A DNA stretch of 64,000 nucleotides from Sphingomonas sp. Leaf34 (GCF_001421805.1 NZ_LMLC01000001.1:1-64000); one strand, 5' to 3'. Counted from the stretch's first letter, positions 37,198 to 49,364 are shown. The notes: generated by a model not told the origin, from the letters alone. Program-made: numbers and translations.

Positions 37198-38391
37198 TTA
37201 CTTGTCGATCTGGCTCACGACGCCTGCACCGACGGTACGGCCGCCTTCGCGGATCGTGAAGCGCTGGCCCACGTCCATGGCGATCGGTGCGATCAGCTTG
37301 ATGCCGAGCGACACGTTGTCGCCTGGCATGACCATCTCGGTGCCCTCGGGCAGCTCGACGGTGCCGGTCACGTCCGTCGTACGGAAGTAGAACTGCGGGC
37401 GGTAGTTGGCGAAGAACGGCGTGTGACGGCCACCCTCTTCCTTCGACAGCACGTACACTTCCGAGTTGAAGTCGGTGTGCGGCTTGATCGTGCCTGGCTT
37501 GCAGAGCACCTGGCCACGCTCGACTTCGTCGCGTGCAACGCCGCGGATCAACGCGCCGACGTTATCGCCAGCCTGGCCCTGGTCGAGCAGCTTGCGGAAC
37601 ATCTCGACGCCCGTGACCGTGGTCTTGCGAACGGTCGGGTGGATACCGACGATCTCGACTTCCTCGCCAACCTTGACGATGCCGGTCTCGACGCGGCCGG
37701 TGACAACCGTACCACGACCCGAGATCGAGAACACGTCCTCGATCGGCATCATGAACGGCTTGTCGAGCGGACGCTCGGGCTGCGGGATGTAGTCGTCGAC
37801 AGCCTGCATCAGCTCGGTGACGGCGTCGGCGCCGAGCTTCTGGTTCGAACCCGACAGCGCGCAGGTTGCCGAACCCTTGATGACGGGGATGTCGTCGCCC
37901 GGGAAGTCGTACGAGCTGAGCAGCTCGCGGATTTCCATCTCGACCAGCTCGAGGATTTCCTCGTCGTCGACCAGATCGACCTTGTTCATGAACACGACCA
38001 TTGCGGGCACGCCGACCTGGCGTGCGAGCAGGATGTGCTCACGGGTCTGTGGCATCGGGCCATCGGTCGCCGAAACGACGAGGATCGCGCCGTCCATCTG
38101 AGCTGCGCCGGTGATCATGTTCTTCACATAATCGGCGTGGCCCGGGCAATCGACGTGCGCGTAGTGACGGTTGGCCGTCTCGTACTCGACGTGTGCGGTC
38201 GAGATCGTGATGCCGCGCTCGCGCTCCTCGGGAGCCTTGTCGATGTTGGCGAAGTCGACAGCGGTACCGCCGGTCGTCTCTGCCAGAACCTTCGTGATCG
38301 CAGCGGTGAGCGACGTCTTGCCATGATCGACGTGACCGATGGTGCCGATGTTGAGATGCGGCTTGTTCCGCTCAAATTTTGCCTTGGCCAT
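37198..38391 (-). CDS. tuf: Elongation factor Tu
   Basis: The 397-residue GTPase delivers aminoacyl-tRNA. Visible are the P-loop [11 protein letters not shown], effector [18 protein letters not shown] and NKVD. The C-terminal half has the kirromycin/ pulvomycin-site regions and ends VVSQIDK. Only one tuf copy is in the window. Confidence 0.98.
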   Translation of the reverse strand: MAKAKFERNKPHLNIGTIGHVDHGKTSLTAAITKVLAETTGGTAVDFANIDKAPEERERGITISTAHVEYETANRHYAHVDCPGHADYVKNMITGAAQMDGAILVVSATDGPMPQTREHILLARQVGVPAMVVFMNKVDLVDDEEILELVEMEIRELLSSYDFPGDDIPVIKGSATCALSGSNQKLGADAVTELMQAVDDYIPQPERPLDKPFMMPIEDVFSISGRGTVVTGRVETGIVKVGEEVEIVGIHPTVRKTTVTGVEMFRKLLDQGQAGDNVGALIRGVARDEVERGQVLCKPGTIKPHTDFNSEVYVLSKEEGGRHTPFFANYRPQFYFRTTDVTGTVELPEGTEMVMPGDNVSLGIKLIAPIAMDVGQRFTIREGGRTVGAGVVSQIDK

Positions 38392-38497
38392 TGTTTCCTA
38401 CCTTCTGATTCGTATTCCGGTGCCACACCGGGAACCGCGCGAACGCGGCCCCATAGCGGCTGTTAAAGCCTGACGCTAGCCCTACCCCTTTAAAGGG

Positions 38498-40594
<2,097 letters not shown>

Positions 40595-40616
40595 GATCGT
40601 GCTTCCTTAAGGATAT

Positions 40617-40641
40617 GGGGAGCCGAACGTGCCGGCTCCCC
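40617..40641 (-). promoter_or_regulatory. Hairpin between rpsG and fusA
   Basis: ggggagccg and cggctcccc pair perfectly over nine bases around a seven-base loop. There is no T-run after it, so it may be a processing site or an autoregulatory element of the str operon. In E. coli S7 regulates through the rpsL-rpsG spacer; this position differs. Confidence 0.5.
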
Positions 40642-40717
40642 AATATATAGGTGTTTGCGTTACAGGCGAAAGACCGCCCGTGACACGGTTACCAATGCTA
40701 GGCTTCGAAGCCCGCTG

Positions 40718-41188
40718 TTACCAGCGGTAGTGCGAGAATGCACGGTTGGCTTCTGCCATCCGGTGCGTGTCTTCGCGCTTCTTGACCGCGTTGCCGCGGT
40801 TGTTGGCAGCATCCATCAGCTCGCCCGACAGCCGTGCGGCCATCGTGTTCTCGCTGCGCGAACGTGCCGCACCGATCAGCCAGCGGATCGCCAGCGCCTG
40901 GGCACGCTCGGGACGCACTTCGACGGGAACCTGGTAGGTTGCACCACCGACGCGACGCGAACGGACTTCGATGCCCGGCTTCACGTTGTTCAGCGCATCG
41001 TGGAAAACGCCGATCGGGTCGCGCTTGGCGCGCTGCTCGACGGTTTCAAATGCACCGTACACGATCAGCTCTGCGACGGACTTCTTGCCGTCCAGCATGA
41101 CGCTGTTCATGAACTTCGACAGAACCTCATCCCCGAACTTGGGATCAGGCAGGATGACCCGCTTTTCGGGACGACGACGACGTGCCAT
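40718..41188 (-). CDS. rpsG: 30S ribosomal protein S7
   Basis: The 156-residue protein has [53 protein letters not shown] and [21 protein letters not shown], diagnostic of S7. Head assembly protein and possible translational repressor of the str operon. Confidence 0.98.
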   Translation of the reverse strand: MARRRRPEKRVILPDPKFGDEVLSKFMNSVMLDGKKSVAELIVYGAFETVEQRAKRDPIGVFHDALNNVKPGIEVRSRRVGGATYQVPVEVRPERAQALAIRWLIGAARSRSENTMAARLSGELMDAANNRGNAVKKREDTHRMAEANRAFSHYRW

Positions 41189-41265
41189 TTTATATTCCTT
41201 CTAAACTTCAGCCTTGATGGGTCAGATACCATTGCGACCGGCTTACGCCGGCTGGCCTGCCCGGC

Positions 41266-41637
41266 TTACTTCGGACGCTTGGCGCCGTACTTGGAACGCG
41301 ACTGACGCCGGTCCTTCACACCCTGTGTATCGAGCACGCCGCGCAGGACGTGATAGCGAACACCGGGAAGATCGCGGACACGACCGCCACGGATCAGGAC
41401 AACCGAATGCTCCTGAAGATTGTGGCCCTCGCCCGGGATGTAGCTGATGACTTCGCGCTGGTTGGTCAGGCGAACCTTGGCCACCTTGCGCAGAGCCGAG
41501 TTCGGCTTCTTCGGGGTCGTCGTGTAGACGCGCGTGCAAACGCCACGCTTCTGCGGATTTGCTTCCATCGCAGGGACCTTCGATTTGGCCTTCTGCGGAT
41601 CGCGGCCCTTGCGGACCAGCTGGTTGATCGTCGGCAT
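41266..41637 (-). CDS. rpsL: 30S ribosomal protein S12 with Arg88
   Basis: The 123-residue decoding-centre protein starts [12 protein letters not shown] and has [13 protein letters not shown] with wild-type Lys43. The second streptomycin-determining loop reads [16 protein letters not shown], so residue 88 is Arg (codon CGC) where most bacteria have Lys. Lys-to-Arg at this residue is a known streptomycin-resistance change. ATG 41637 is chosen over a start four codons earlier. Confidence 0.98.
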   Translation of the reverse strand: MPTINQLVRKGRDPQKAKSKVPAMEANPQKRGVCTRVYTTTPKKPNSALRKVAKVRLTNQREVISYIPGEGHNLQEHSVVLIRGGRVRDLPGVRYHVLRGVLDTQGVKDRRQSRSKYGAKRPK

Positions 41638-41800
41638 TGAAGCCTTCACCTTTCAAGTGGTTACTTTGCTGGAGCCATTGAGGCGCCTGAGAATACAAAA
41701 AGGACCATTCGAGGCGCACACGGCGCCCCTCAGGTCCTGGAATGCATCCAGCAATGTTCAAGCATGCCCGGCGGGAAAGACTCCCGAAGAACAGGGCGCG

Positions 41801-41829
41801 CCTATATGTCAGGACGCGGCTCGGGTCAA
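41801..41829 (-). promoter_or_regulatory. Sigma-70 promoter of the str operon
   Basis: TTGACC (41829-41824) and TATAGG (41806-41801) are exactly 17 bases apart on the minus strand, about 165 bases before the rpsL start. The leader between is free of genes. Confidence 0.75.
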
Positions 41830-41910
41830 CGGGCCGGAATCGGTTTGCGGCGCGCCTGCCTTGCGACGCGTTTAACATGGTGGAAACGTCAGCCGGCGCA
41901 AAAGCGGGAG

Positions 41911-42663
41911 ATGATATCCGTCCACCCTGCCCGGCGATGGCCCGTCGCTCCGATCGTCTCGCTTCTCGGATCGACGGTCGCGGCGGAATTGGCGCTGACA
42001 TACGGAACGGAGTCGTTTCCGTCTAACCTGTTATGCGACCTTGCCTTGATCGCCGTCTTCGTTGCGGCGATCGAGCGTCGCTACAAGGCGATGCTGGCGG
42101 CCGCTGGCTTGGCATGTGGGCTGGCCCTGTATGGCGCCATGCTCCTTCCGCTTGCGATCGGGCTGGCGAGCAGCCGACGAGCCGCACGCCGCGCACTCCT
42201 GCTCGTTCCGCTCTTAGCATGCTTCGCCATCATCGCACTGGGCAGGCCCTGGCTCCCCTCCAGCCTGATCGGCATGTGGTCGGTCGCACGCCAGCCGGAC
42301 TTGACGGGCTTGATGGCAGCGTTTGCGCTGGGAAGCCTGGCGTGGCTAACGGCGACGCTATCCGCCCGCCCCCTGATGCACGACATGGTGCCGACCGCGG
42401 CCCTGAGCTGCGCCCTCGGCTGTGCCTTGGTCCTGCCCGGCGCGTCGATGGCCGTGCCGCTTGCGCTGGCCTGCCGCTGCAAGGATCGCCGGGTATCGCT
42501 GTTGACGGCACTTGCGGCGCTGCTGGCCGCTTTCGCGGTACCGATCCCAGCGACGCTCGCGTTGACGGTCGCGCTGACACTGGCGGCGAGATCCCTTCGC
42601 ACGCCCGCCGCGAACGACAATCGGGTATTCGCGCGCAAACTCCGATTCGTCACTCTGGTATGA
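41911..42663 (+). CDS. Hypothetical polytopic membrane protein
   Basis: From ATG 41911 the 250-residue product is strongly hydrophobic with seven or eight likely helices, many Ala/Leu, and short basic loops such as ERRYKAM and SSRRAARRALL. The C-terminus RTPAANDNRVFARKLRF resembles the end of several sphingomonad membrane proteins but no family was identified. The frame is open upstream to 41764; the ATG was chosen because it opens the hydrophobic part. It diverges from the str operon. Confidence 0.6.
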   Translation: MISVHPARRWPVAPIVSLLGSTVAAELALTYGTESFPSNLLCDLALIAVFVAAIERRYKAMLAAAGLACGLALYGAMLLPLAIGLASSRRAARRALLLVPLLACFAIIALGRPWLPSSLIGMWSVARQPDLTGLMAAFALGSLAWLTATLSARPLMHDMVPTAALSCALGCALVLPGASMAVPLALACRCKDRRVSLLTALAALLAAFAVPIPATLALTVALTLAARSLRTPAANDNRVFARKLRFVTLV

Positions 42664-42766
42664 GGCTTCGGCACGCGCCGCCGACTTCTTTACCCCCGCC
42701 CGCAAGCGCCTTCATCGAGCGGATTGGCGATGATGTTCTGCGGTGGCTGGAAACGACCGACCACCG

Positions 42767-43780
42767 CTATCGGCGCGGCAGTTCCAACGCCGCCAACAAC
42801 GTCTTCTCGAATCGCGTCGGATCCTCGACCTGCGGCGAGTGCCCCAGCCCCTCGAGCATGACTAGCTTGGCATTCGGCATCTGCTTCACCGCGCGCGGGG
42901 CGACCATCGGGATCGGCTCGAGAAACTTGCGCAGGCTTACCGGCGCCTGCGCGCGACCGAATGCCGTTTTATCGAGCGTCCCGACGATCAACGTCGTCGG
43001 CGGCGTGATCCGGTAGAGTTCGTGCGCGACCGGCTGCGCCTTGATCATCTCGCTGGTTTTCGCCTGCGCCAGCGCGACCGTATCGCGACCAGCGCCCTGG
43101 TACATACCGGCCTGCATCCAGACCCAGCGATCATAGGACGGCTTCCAGACGCCGTGATAGTAGTTCTCGAGCTGGTACGCCTTGATCGACGCGTAGCTCG
43201 TCTTCTTCTCGTTCGCCCAGAGCGTGTCGACGTCGGCATAGGGGACGCCCTCTTCGGAGCGGTCCTTCAATCCGAGCGGATTCACCAGCACCAGTTTCTC
43301 GACCGACGCTGGGTACATGATCGCATACCGCATCGCCAGCATGCCGCCCATCGAGTGCCCGACGATCGTCGCCTGCGAGATCCCGCGCGACTCAAGCAGG
43401 CGCCGGGTAAAGGATGCCAGCATCTCGAAACTATACTGCGCCGCACGCGGCTTGGACGATTTGCAGAAGCCGATTTGGTCGGGCACGATCACGCGGTAGC
43501 CAACCGCGCTCAGCGCGCGCACGGTACTGCCCCAAGTCGCACCGCAGAAGTTCTTGCCGTGCAGCAGGACGATGGTGCGACCATTGGGGCGTTGCGCCGC
43601 GATATCCATGAATGCCATCTGTGCCGGGCTGCCGATGATATCGACCTCCATCGTCTGCACCGGCCATGGATAGGTGAAGCGTTCGAGCTGTGGCCCGAGA
43701 TCCGGGACCGCCGGGACCGCCGCAGCCCCCATCAGGAGCGCGGCGATTGGCCCCGCCAGCAACATCGATCCCGCCTTCAT
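42767..43780 (-). CDS. Exported alpha/beta-hydrolase
   Basis: The 337-residue product has a signal peptide (MKAGSMLLAGPIAALLMGAAAVPA) and alpha/beta-hydrolase motifs: oxyanion region LLHGKNFCGATW, the nucleophile in VGHSMGGMLAMRYA, and a C-terminal His in LEGLGHSPQVEDP. Substrate class is unclear; it could act on esters or lactones in the periplasm. ATG 43780 gives the signal peptide at the N-terminus. Confidence 0.88.
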   Translation of the reverse strand: MKAGSMLLAGPIAALLMGAAAVPAVPDLGPQLERFTYPWPVQTMEVDIIGSPAQMAFMDIAAQRPNGRTIVLLHGKNFCGATWGSTVRALSAVGYRVIVPDQIGFCKSSKPRAAQYSFEMLASFTRRLLESRGISQATIVGHSMGGMLAMRYAIMYPASVEKLVLVNPLGLKDRSEEGVPYADVDTLWANEKKTSYASIKAYQLENYYHGVWKPSYDRWVWMQAGMYQGAGRDTVALAQAKTSEMIKAQPVAHELYRITPPTTLIVGTLDKTAFGRAQAPVSLRKFLEPIPMVAPRAVKQMPNAKLVMLEGLGHSPQVEDPTRFEKTLLAALELPRR

Positions 43781-43884
43781 ACGATTACGCTTTCCTGCAC
43801 ACACCAAGCCTGTGTAAGGTTACCGAGCAAACCGCGCCGAGTGCAACGCATCATCCTTATGATGACGAATTGCACGCGAAGCGC

Positions 43885-43913
43885 TTGCCCTTCGCGAAAA
43901 CGCTGGGTATGGG
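43885..43913 (+). promoter_or_regulatory. Probable promoter of tRNA-Trp
   Basis: TTGCCC (43885-43890) and TATGGG (43908-43913) are 17 bases apart and end 12 bases before the tRNA, fitting initiation just before the gene. Confidence 0.6.
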
Positions 43914-43925
43914 GCGCGACCGCGT

Positions 43926-44002
43926 AGGAGTGTAGCTCAGTTGGTTAGAGCGTCGGTCTCCAAAACCGAAGGCCCTCGGTTCGAATCCGAGCACTCCTGC
44001 CA
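43926..44002 (+). tRNA. tRNA-Trp (anticodon CCA)
   Basis: The sequence folds as a cloverleaf: acceptor AGGAGTG/CACTCCT, D arm GCTCAGTTGGTTAGAGC, anticodon arm with loop ctCCAaa (anticodon 43960-43962), T arm with GGTTCGAATCC, and an encoded CCA end at 44000-44002. It precedes secE-nusG, an arrangement known in proteobacteria. Confidence 0.97.
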
Positions 44003-44553
44003 CCCCCTTTGATAACCTGATTTTGGATTGCACCGTTTCAAACGGCGCTGTCGCACGCGTATCGCGATTGCAGAACTTGCATTTGATAATGCAATTTTCG
44101 CAATTGCTCTATCCGGTGCTGCGATGCACAACGATCAGGCCTTTCAGGCATCCTCTCCTAAAAACTTTCATGGCCGGTCTCGTACCGGCCTTTTTTTTTG
44201 CCCGCGTTGCGCGTACACCTTGGACGCTGTCGTCAGGCCGAACGATAACAAGAAACCGTGGGAGCGGAGCCGCCGGTGAAACCGGCACCGGCAAGACGAT
44301 CGTGCGGGGGATCGAGTGACCCAAGCGCTCTCCCCCGCGATTTCCTTGGCCGCCGCCTGACACGCTCGGTCCATCGTCCCCGGCACGCGCCGGAGCGCTC
44401 TCCCGCCCCGCCCTTGCTTTACCCGGCCACCAAAGCTATCTGCCGCGCTTCCGACAGCGAGGACGGACTTGCCGCCGCGGCCCTTCACAGGGAGCGGCTA
44501 GTGGGTCTATGTCTCGCATCTCACTTTCTCAATCAGCGGGTTCGAAGAACATC
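44003..44553. other. 551-base region between tRNA-Trp and secE without a convincing gene
   Basis: It holds a terminator (44172-44199) and a small gccggtgaaaccggcaccgg hairpin near 44271. Open frames here lack ribosome-binding sites and recognisable products. It probably contains the secE-nusG promoter. Confidence 0.55.
44172..44199 (+). terminator. Rho-independent terminator downstream of tRNA-Trp
   Basis: ggccggtctcgtaccggcc gives an 8-bp stem followed by nine T. The tRNA transcript would end here, uncoupling it from secE. Confidence 0.88.
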
Positions 44554-44751
44554 GTGGCGAAAACGTCCCCCCTCGAATTCATCCAGCAGGTCCGCACCGA
44601 GACCGCGAAGGTCACGTGGCCGACGCGTCGCGAGACGGTCATGACCGGCGTGATGGTGGTGATCATGACGACGATCCTCGCGCTGTTCTTCCTGGGCGTC
44701 GACTCGATCCTGCAAGCGATCGTCTCCGCCCTCCTCAAACTCGCTCAGTAA
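44554..44751 (+). CDS. secE: Preprotein translocase subunit SecE (GTG start)
   Basis: The 65-residue single-helix SecE has the amphipathic cytoplasmic segment TSPLEFIQQVRTETAKVTWPTRRE and a membrane helix (VMVVIMTTILALFFLGVDSI). GTG 44554 gives the family-typical length; ATG 44509 would add 15 residues. It partners SecY. nusG follows after 13 bases. Confidence 0.93.
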   Translation: MAKTSPLEFIQQVRTETAKVTWPTRRETVMTGVMVVIMTTILALFFLGVDSILQAIVSALLKLAQ

Positions 44752-44764
44752 GCAAGGTTCCGTC

Positions 44765-45301
44765 ATGGCGCGCTGGTACATCATTCACGCCTATTCGGGC
44801 TTCGAGGGCAAGGTCCGCGACTCGATCATGGCCGAGGCGACCCGGATGGGTCTCGAGCAGCTCGTCGAGCAGATCGAAGTCCCGACCGAAACCACCACCG
44901 AAGCCCGTCGCGGCAAGAAGATCGCGGTCGAGCGCAAGTTCATGCCGGGCTACGTCCTCGCCAAGCTGAACATGAACGACGACGTGTATCACCTCGTCAA
45001 GAACACGCCCAAGGTCACCGGCTTCCTCGGCAGCATGGGCAAGCCGCAGGCGATCAGCGAGGCGGAAGCCACGCGGATGCTGAACAGCAAGGAAGAGGCC
45101 GCCGCGGCCCCCAAGCAGAAGGTCAAGGTCGACTACGAGATCGGCGATCAGGTCAAGGTTCTCGACGGTCCGTTCGCGACCTTCAACGGCCTGGTCGAGG
45201 AACTCGACTTCGACCGCAGCCGCGTCAAGGTTTCGGTGTCGATCTTCGGTCGCGCCACCCCGGTCGAGCTCGAATTCGAGCAGGTCGAGCGCAGTAAATA
45301 A
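44765..45301 (+). CDS. nusG: Transcription termination/antitermination factor NusG
   Basis: The 178-residue protein has the NGN domain (MARWYIIHAYSGFEGKV, FMPGYVLAKLNMNDDVYHLVKNTPKVTGFLG) and a C-terminal KOW domain (GDQVKVLDGPFATFNGLVEELDFDRSRVKV). It binds RNA polymerase, Rho and S10. Normally followed by rplK; here a sialidase-like gene and a TonB receptor come between. Confidence 0.98.
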   Translation: MARWYIIHAYSGFEGKVRDSIMAEATRMGLEQLVEQIEVPTETTTEARRGKKIAVERKFMPGYVLAKLNMNDDVYHLVKNTPKVTGFLGSMGKPQAISEAEATRMLNSKEEAAAAPKQKVKVDYEIGDQVKVLDGPFATFNGLVEELDFDRSRVKVSVSIFGRATPVELEFEQVERSK

Positions 45302-45773
45302 TTCCTGCGCGGCTGGCATAGCCAGCCTGCGCGAGGGATCGCGGCCGGCTGATGGCCGGCCCAGCGACGCGGGCGTCACCTTGCGTCGCGTTTTGAGAGC
45401 CCAACGGCTCTCCGTATATGCTCCCCACGTCTATACCTGATGCATATTCGAAAAGCCTCGGCTGGGTCTGATGCATCTTTCCGGTCTCGCGACACAAAGG
45501 CCGGCGGGCGTCGATGACGTCACCGGAAAGTGGGGTCGTTCGGGTCGCCCCCGTCCTGTGTCCGGCGCTCCAAATCGCGCAACGGACTTACTTCGGTCGA
45601 ACCCGCGCTGCGCAGGATCGACGACCACATCGGCACGATCTGCGCGGTGTTGGCTTCGTACCCGTGATATTCTCGGCATAGACCGGCTTATCGGTCGATC
45701 CCGACATGCCGCTTAGGCATCGGTATCGCGCGGTGTAGAAGCAGCAGATCGAGAGGCTTTGAGAGACCAGGCT
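45302..45773. other. 472-base region between nusG and the sialidase-like gene
   Basis: Two adjacent perfect 7-bp hairpins (ggctggc/gccagcc at 45311-45327 and ggccggc/gccggcc at 45343-45361) follow nusG without a T-run. The remainder, around 45420-45470, is lower in GC than its surroundings. No gene was found. Confidence 0.5.
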
Positions 45774-46898
45774 ATGAACTTTGGCGCATCGGCGTGCCGA
45801 CGGTACGGTATCTGCGCGATCCTCGGTACAATAACGCTGCCGATCAGCGCCCACCCTCCTGCCAAGGCACTGCGAACAGCACCGACGCCAGCGCCGGCCC
45901 GGTCGCCGATCCTGCTGTCCGAATTCATCTACACCCACGCCCCCTACCCGCAGGCGCATGCCTCGACGATCGTCGAGCTGCCCGACGGCACGCTCGCCGC
46001 GGCGTGGTTCGGCGGATCGGGCGAGAGCCGACCGGACGTCCAAATCTGGTTCGCGCGACGGGGGGCGACCGGATGGGAAACGCCCGTTGCCGTCGCCGAT
46101 GGCGTGACCGCTGACGGTCAACGGTTCCCGACCTGGAACCCGGTGCTGTTCCAGCCCGCCGGGGGCGAGCTGCAGCTTTTCTACAAGGTCGGACCCAATC
46201 CGCGCAGCTGGTGGGGCATGGTCATGCGCTCGCCCGATGACGGGCGACACTGGCGCCGGCCGCAGCGCCTGCCGGACGGCGTGCTGGGACCGATCAAGAA
46301 CAAGCCCGTGGTGGCGCCCGACGGAAGCTGGCTATCGCCGTCCAGCCGCGAGGAAGGCAGCGCGGAGGCCAATATCTGGTCGATCCGGATCGAGCGCAGC
46401 ACCGATCGCGGGGCGACGTGGCAGGTTGGCAGTGCGATCGCCTCGCCGATGCATATCGAGGCGATCCAGCCGAGCATCCTGTCCCATCCCGGCGGCGTGC
46501 TGGAGCTGGTCGCGCGGACACGACAGGGTGCGCTGGCGATGAGCTGGTCACGTGATTCCGGGCGCAGCTGGTCGCCCCTGGCGGCGATCGACCTGCCCAA
46601 TCCCAATGCGGGCACCGACGCGGTGACGCTGCGCGATGGACGGCAGCTTATCGTCTACAATCACAGCGCGCATGCCCCGGATCGGCCCGGCGACGGCCCG
46701 CGCTGGCCGCTCAATATCGGTCTATCGGACGACGGCGTGCGATGGCGCAACGCGCTGACACTGGAGAGCAAGCCGCTGCCCGACGGCTATGCCTATCCCG
46801 CCGTGATCCAGACTCGCGACGGGCTGGTGCACGTCACCTACACCTATAACCGGACTCGCATCCGCCACGTCGTGATCGATCCGGCGCGGCTGCACTGA
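45774..46898 (+). CDS. Sialidase-like (BNR/Asp-box) exported hydrolase
   Basis: The 374-residue product has an N-terminal export signal (about residues 1-30) and a beta-propeller with Asp-box repeats SPDDGRHW, STDRGATW, SRDSGRSW and SDDGVRW. Early EFIYTHAPYPQAHASTIVELPDGTLAAAWFGG fits the catalytic start of GH33-like sialidases and related BNR enzymes. It may release terminal sugars from glycans; true sialidase activity cannot be read from sequence. It converges on a TonB-dependent receptor, which may import the released product (inference). Confidence 0.82.
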   Translation: MNFGASACRRYGICAILGTITLPISAHPPAKALRTAPTPAPARSPILLSEFIYTHAPYPQAHASTIVELPDGTLAAAWFGGSGESRPDVQIWFARRGATGWETPVAVADGVTADGQRFPTWNPVLFQPAGGELQLFYKVGPNPRSWWGMVMRSPDDGRHWRRPQRLPDGVLGPIKNKPVVAPDGSWLSPSSREEGSAEANIWSIRIERSTDRGATWQVGSAIASPMHIEAIQPSILSHPGGVLELVARTRQGALAMSWSRDSGRSWSPLAAIDLPNPNAGTDAVTLRDGRQLIVYNHSAHAPDRPGDGPRWPLNIGLSDDGVRWRNALTLESKPLPDGYAYPAVIQTRDGLVHVTYTYNRTRIRHVVIDPARLH

Positions 46899-46906
46899 GC
46901 CGATTC

Positions 46907-46938
46907 GCCTGCCACCTCCTCTGGGGAAGGTGGCAGGC
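46907..46938. terminator. Bidirectional terminator-like hairpin between convergent genes
   Basis: gcctgccacct and aggtggcaggc pair perfectly over 11 bases around a ten-base loop, between the stops of the sialidase-like and receptor genes. No T-run is visible on either side. Confidence 0.6.
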
Positions 46939-46958
46939 GTCACCCGCCTCGGATACGA

Positions 46959-49364
46959 TCAGAAGCCGACGCTGATCGTGCCGAACACCTGGCGCGGGGC
47001 AACCGGGAACTGGTTGAACGTCCCGCTCGCTGCGCCGATGCTGAGCGTCGAGGCGGCGCGCTTGTTGGTGATGTTCGTCACGTTCAGGCTGACCGTCGCG
47101 GTCTTGACGATCTGCCCTTCGGCCAAGGGCACGCGCGCGGCGATGCGGCCCGACAGCGTGAAGTAGGACTTTACAGCCAGGTCGTTGGTGTAGGTCGCGT
47201 ACCGCTTGCCGATATAATCGCCAATGAGCTGCGCGTCGAAGATGTCGTAATTGGCCGACGCGGTAAACTTGTTAAGCCAATCCGGGCTGCCCGGCACCTT
47301 CTTGCCTGCGGTGCCGACCGTGGTCGTCCCGCTGACATAATCCTGTTCGTAGCGCGAGTTGTTGTACGACAGCGCATCGTAGAACGAGAAATGCGGGCCG
47401 AACCGGATCGTGCCGGCGATATCGACGCCATCGGTCTTCACTGCGCCGACATTCTGGAGGATCGCCGCGCCGCTGACGACCGCGGTGACCACCGGCGTCG
47501 GGCTGATGCCGAGCAGGCGGTTGCTGAAATCGACGTGATACACGCTGATCTGGCCCTCGAACCCGGTGATCGGGCCGAGGTTGAGCGCGTGATGCGAGCG
47601 CAGGCCCGCCTCGTACGTCCAGCTCGTCTCGGGCTCGACATTGTCCTTGAACAGATCGAACGCGGCCTGGCTGCCGAGCGCGAATGGCGACAGGCCGGCG
47701 GCGGCGCTGGTCTGGAACTGACGGATGTTCTTCTGGACGTTGACGAACACCTGCTCGTTGTCGGACGCGTCCCACAGCGCGCCGAGCTGTGGCAGGAAGT
47801 ATTTGTGCGTGTCGATCTTGCCGACCGGCAGCGCGACCGAACCGGTGAACGAGCCCGGGATCGGCTGCGTCGGTACGCGCTGCGACGCGTTCTGGAACGT
47901 GCTCTTGACGCCGCCCTGAAGCGTGAGGGTCGGCAACAGCTTCCAGCTGTCCTGGATGTGCGCCTGATATTCGTCGACGCGCACTTCGCTGTGATATTGC
48001 GTGATCAGGGGCGTCAGCGAGTCGCGCGGACGCTGATACGGCGTCGTGGGGTCGTTGACCGGGAACGGATACCAGCGGCGATAGGCCGACGAGCTCTGAT
48101 GCTCGTACCACGCGCCGAACTCGATATGATGCGCGCCGAGATCGATGCCGACCGTCGACACCAGGCCACCGCGCGCGATGCGATATTCGGTCGTGCGCGT
48201 CGCCAGCCCCGATCCGCCGAACACCGTCGTCAGGTTCTGGCCGGGGTAATAGAACGAGAACAGCTTGGGCAGGCCGGCGACGTCGATCGGTCCACCGATG
48301 ATCCCGACGCCGTCATTGTGATGGTAATAGGCCTGGTTCGAGAAGGTCACGCGGTCGCTGACGTTCCAGTCATATTTGATATAGCCGAGATAGTCGGTCC
48401 GCGCGGCGACGCCGTAATAGTTGCTGTAGTTCGATCCGTCGGCCTTGTACGCGCCCGAGTTCAGATAGTTGAGCATCCCCTGGAAATCGGGGAACTTGAA
48501 CGGACGGACATACGGCGCGGTGGCTTGCGTCGCGGTGGTGATGACGGTCGAATCCTCGTTCGGCTCGGTCTTGTCCGAATAGGCCGCGTAGACCGTCAGC
48601 TTGCCGGTGGAATCGTCATGGACGAACTTCGCATTGGCCTGATAGCCGCCCTGGATGCCGTTGAAATCCCACGCCTTCGCCTTCTGGCGCGAGCCCGAAA
48701 TGTAGAAGCTGTTGCCGTTGCCGAAGGTGCCGCTGTCGATCCGCGCGAACAGCCGCGAGGTTGAATGGCTGCCGAGCGTCTGGTCGATCTGCACGCCCAT
48801 TTCCTTGCGCGGATCGCTCGAGAAGGTGTCGATCGTGCCGCCGAGGTTGCTGGTCGATGCGGTGCCCAGATCGCCCGCGCCGCTGGCCAGCGTCACGCGC
48901 GAGACATTCTCCGAGATGATCGCACGTTGCGGCGACAGGCCGTTGTAATTGCCGTAATTCTGGTCGCCCAGCGGCAGGCCGTCGAGCGTGTAGCCGAGCT
49001 GCTGCGCGTTGAAGCCGTGGACGAACAGCGAGATGTTCTGTTCGTTGTTGCCCCATGGATCGGCGGTCAGGAACGTCACGCCCGGCAGCGTCTGCAACGC
49101 CTTGAGCGGACTGACGCCGGGAAGGATCTTCTGCATGTCGACGCCGCTGATCTGCGCGACCGAGCGGGTGGCGGTACCAGTGACGACGATCGTGTCGTCC
49201 TGACCCGCGGCCGGTACGGGATCGGGCGCGGCGACCGGCGCGGGCGAGCCCGGTTCGGCATCCTTGGCGACCAGCGACTGCGAAGATACGGGCGATACGC
49301 CAAGGACGGCGACGCCGACAGCACCGCACAACAACCGCGCGGCGGTACGAGAAAACATGGTCAT
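46959..49364 (-). CDS. TonB-dependent outer-membrane receptor
   Basis: The 801-residue protein has a signal peptide (to about residue 30, VSPVSSQS), a TonB-box-like DTIVVTGTATR, a plug domain (QKILPGVSPLKALQTLPGV, then NLGGTIDTFSSDPRKEM) and a 22-strand barrel ending in the C-terminal Phe of SVGF. It takes up a ligand with TonB energy; the ligand is unknown, but the adjacent sialidase-like hydrolase suggests a carbohydrate or glycan fragment. No regulator or permease lies next to it. Confidence 0.93.
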   Translation of the reverse strand: MTMFSRTAARLLCGAVGVAVLGVSPVSSQSLVAKDAEPGSPAPVAAPDPVPAAGQDDTIVVTGTATRSVAQISGVDMQKILPGVSPLKALQTLPGVTFLTADPWGNNEQNISLFVHGFNAQQLGYTLDGLPLGDQNYGNYNGLSPQRAIISENVSRVTLASGAGDLGTASTSNLGGTIDTFSSDPRKEMGVQIDQTLGSHSTSRLFARIDSGTFGNGNSFYISGSRQKAKAWDFNGIQGGYQANAKFVHDDSTGKLTVYAAYSDKTEPNEDSTVITTATQATAPYVRPFKFPDFQGMLNYLNSGAYKADGSNYSNYYGVAARTDYLGYIKYDWNVSDRVTFSNQAYYHHNDGVGIIGGPIDVAGLPKLFSFYYPGQNLTTVFGGSGLATRTTEYRIARGGLVSTVGIDLGAHHIEFGAWYEHQSSSAYRRWYPFPVNDPTTPYQRPRDSLTPLITQYHSEVRVDEYQAHIQDSWKLLPTLTLQGGVKSTFQNASQRVPTQPIPGSFTGSVALPVGKIDTHKYFLPQLGALWDASDNEQVFVNVQKNIRQFQTSAAAGLSPFALGSQAAFDLFKDNVEPETSWTYEAGLRSHHALNLGPITGFEGQISVYHVDFSNRLLGISPTPVVTAVVSGAAILQNVGAVKTDGVDIAGTIRFGPHFSFYDALSYNNSRYEQDYVSGTTTVGTAGKKVPGSPDWLNKFTASANYDIFDAQLIGDYIGKRYATYTNDLAVKSYFTLSGRIAARVPLAEGQIVKTATVSLNVTNITNKRAASTLSIGAASGTFNQFPVAPRQVFGTISVGF

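Noticed and set aside
44028..44320. Short frames between tRNA-Trp and secE
   Set aside because: They run through a clear terminator and lack ribosome-binding sites.
45588..46250. Minus-strand frame over the sialidase start
   Set aside because: Antisense to a protein with four Asp boxes; no product signature.
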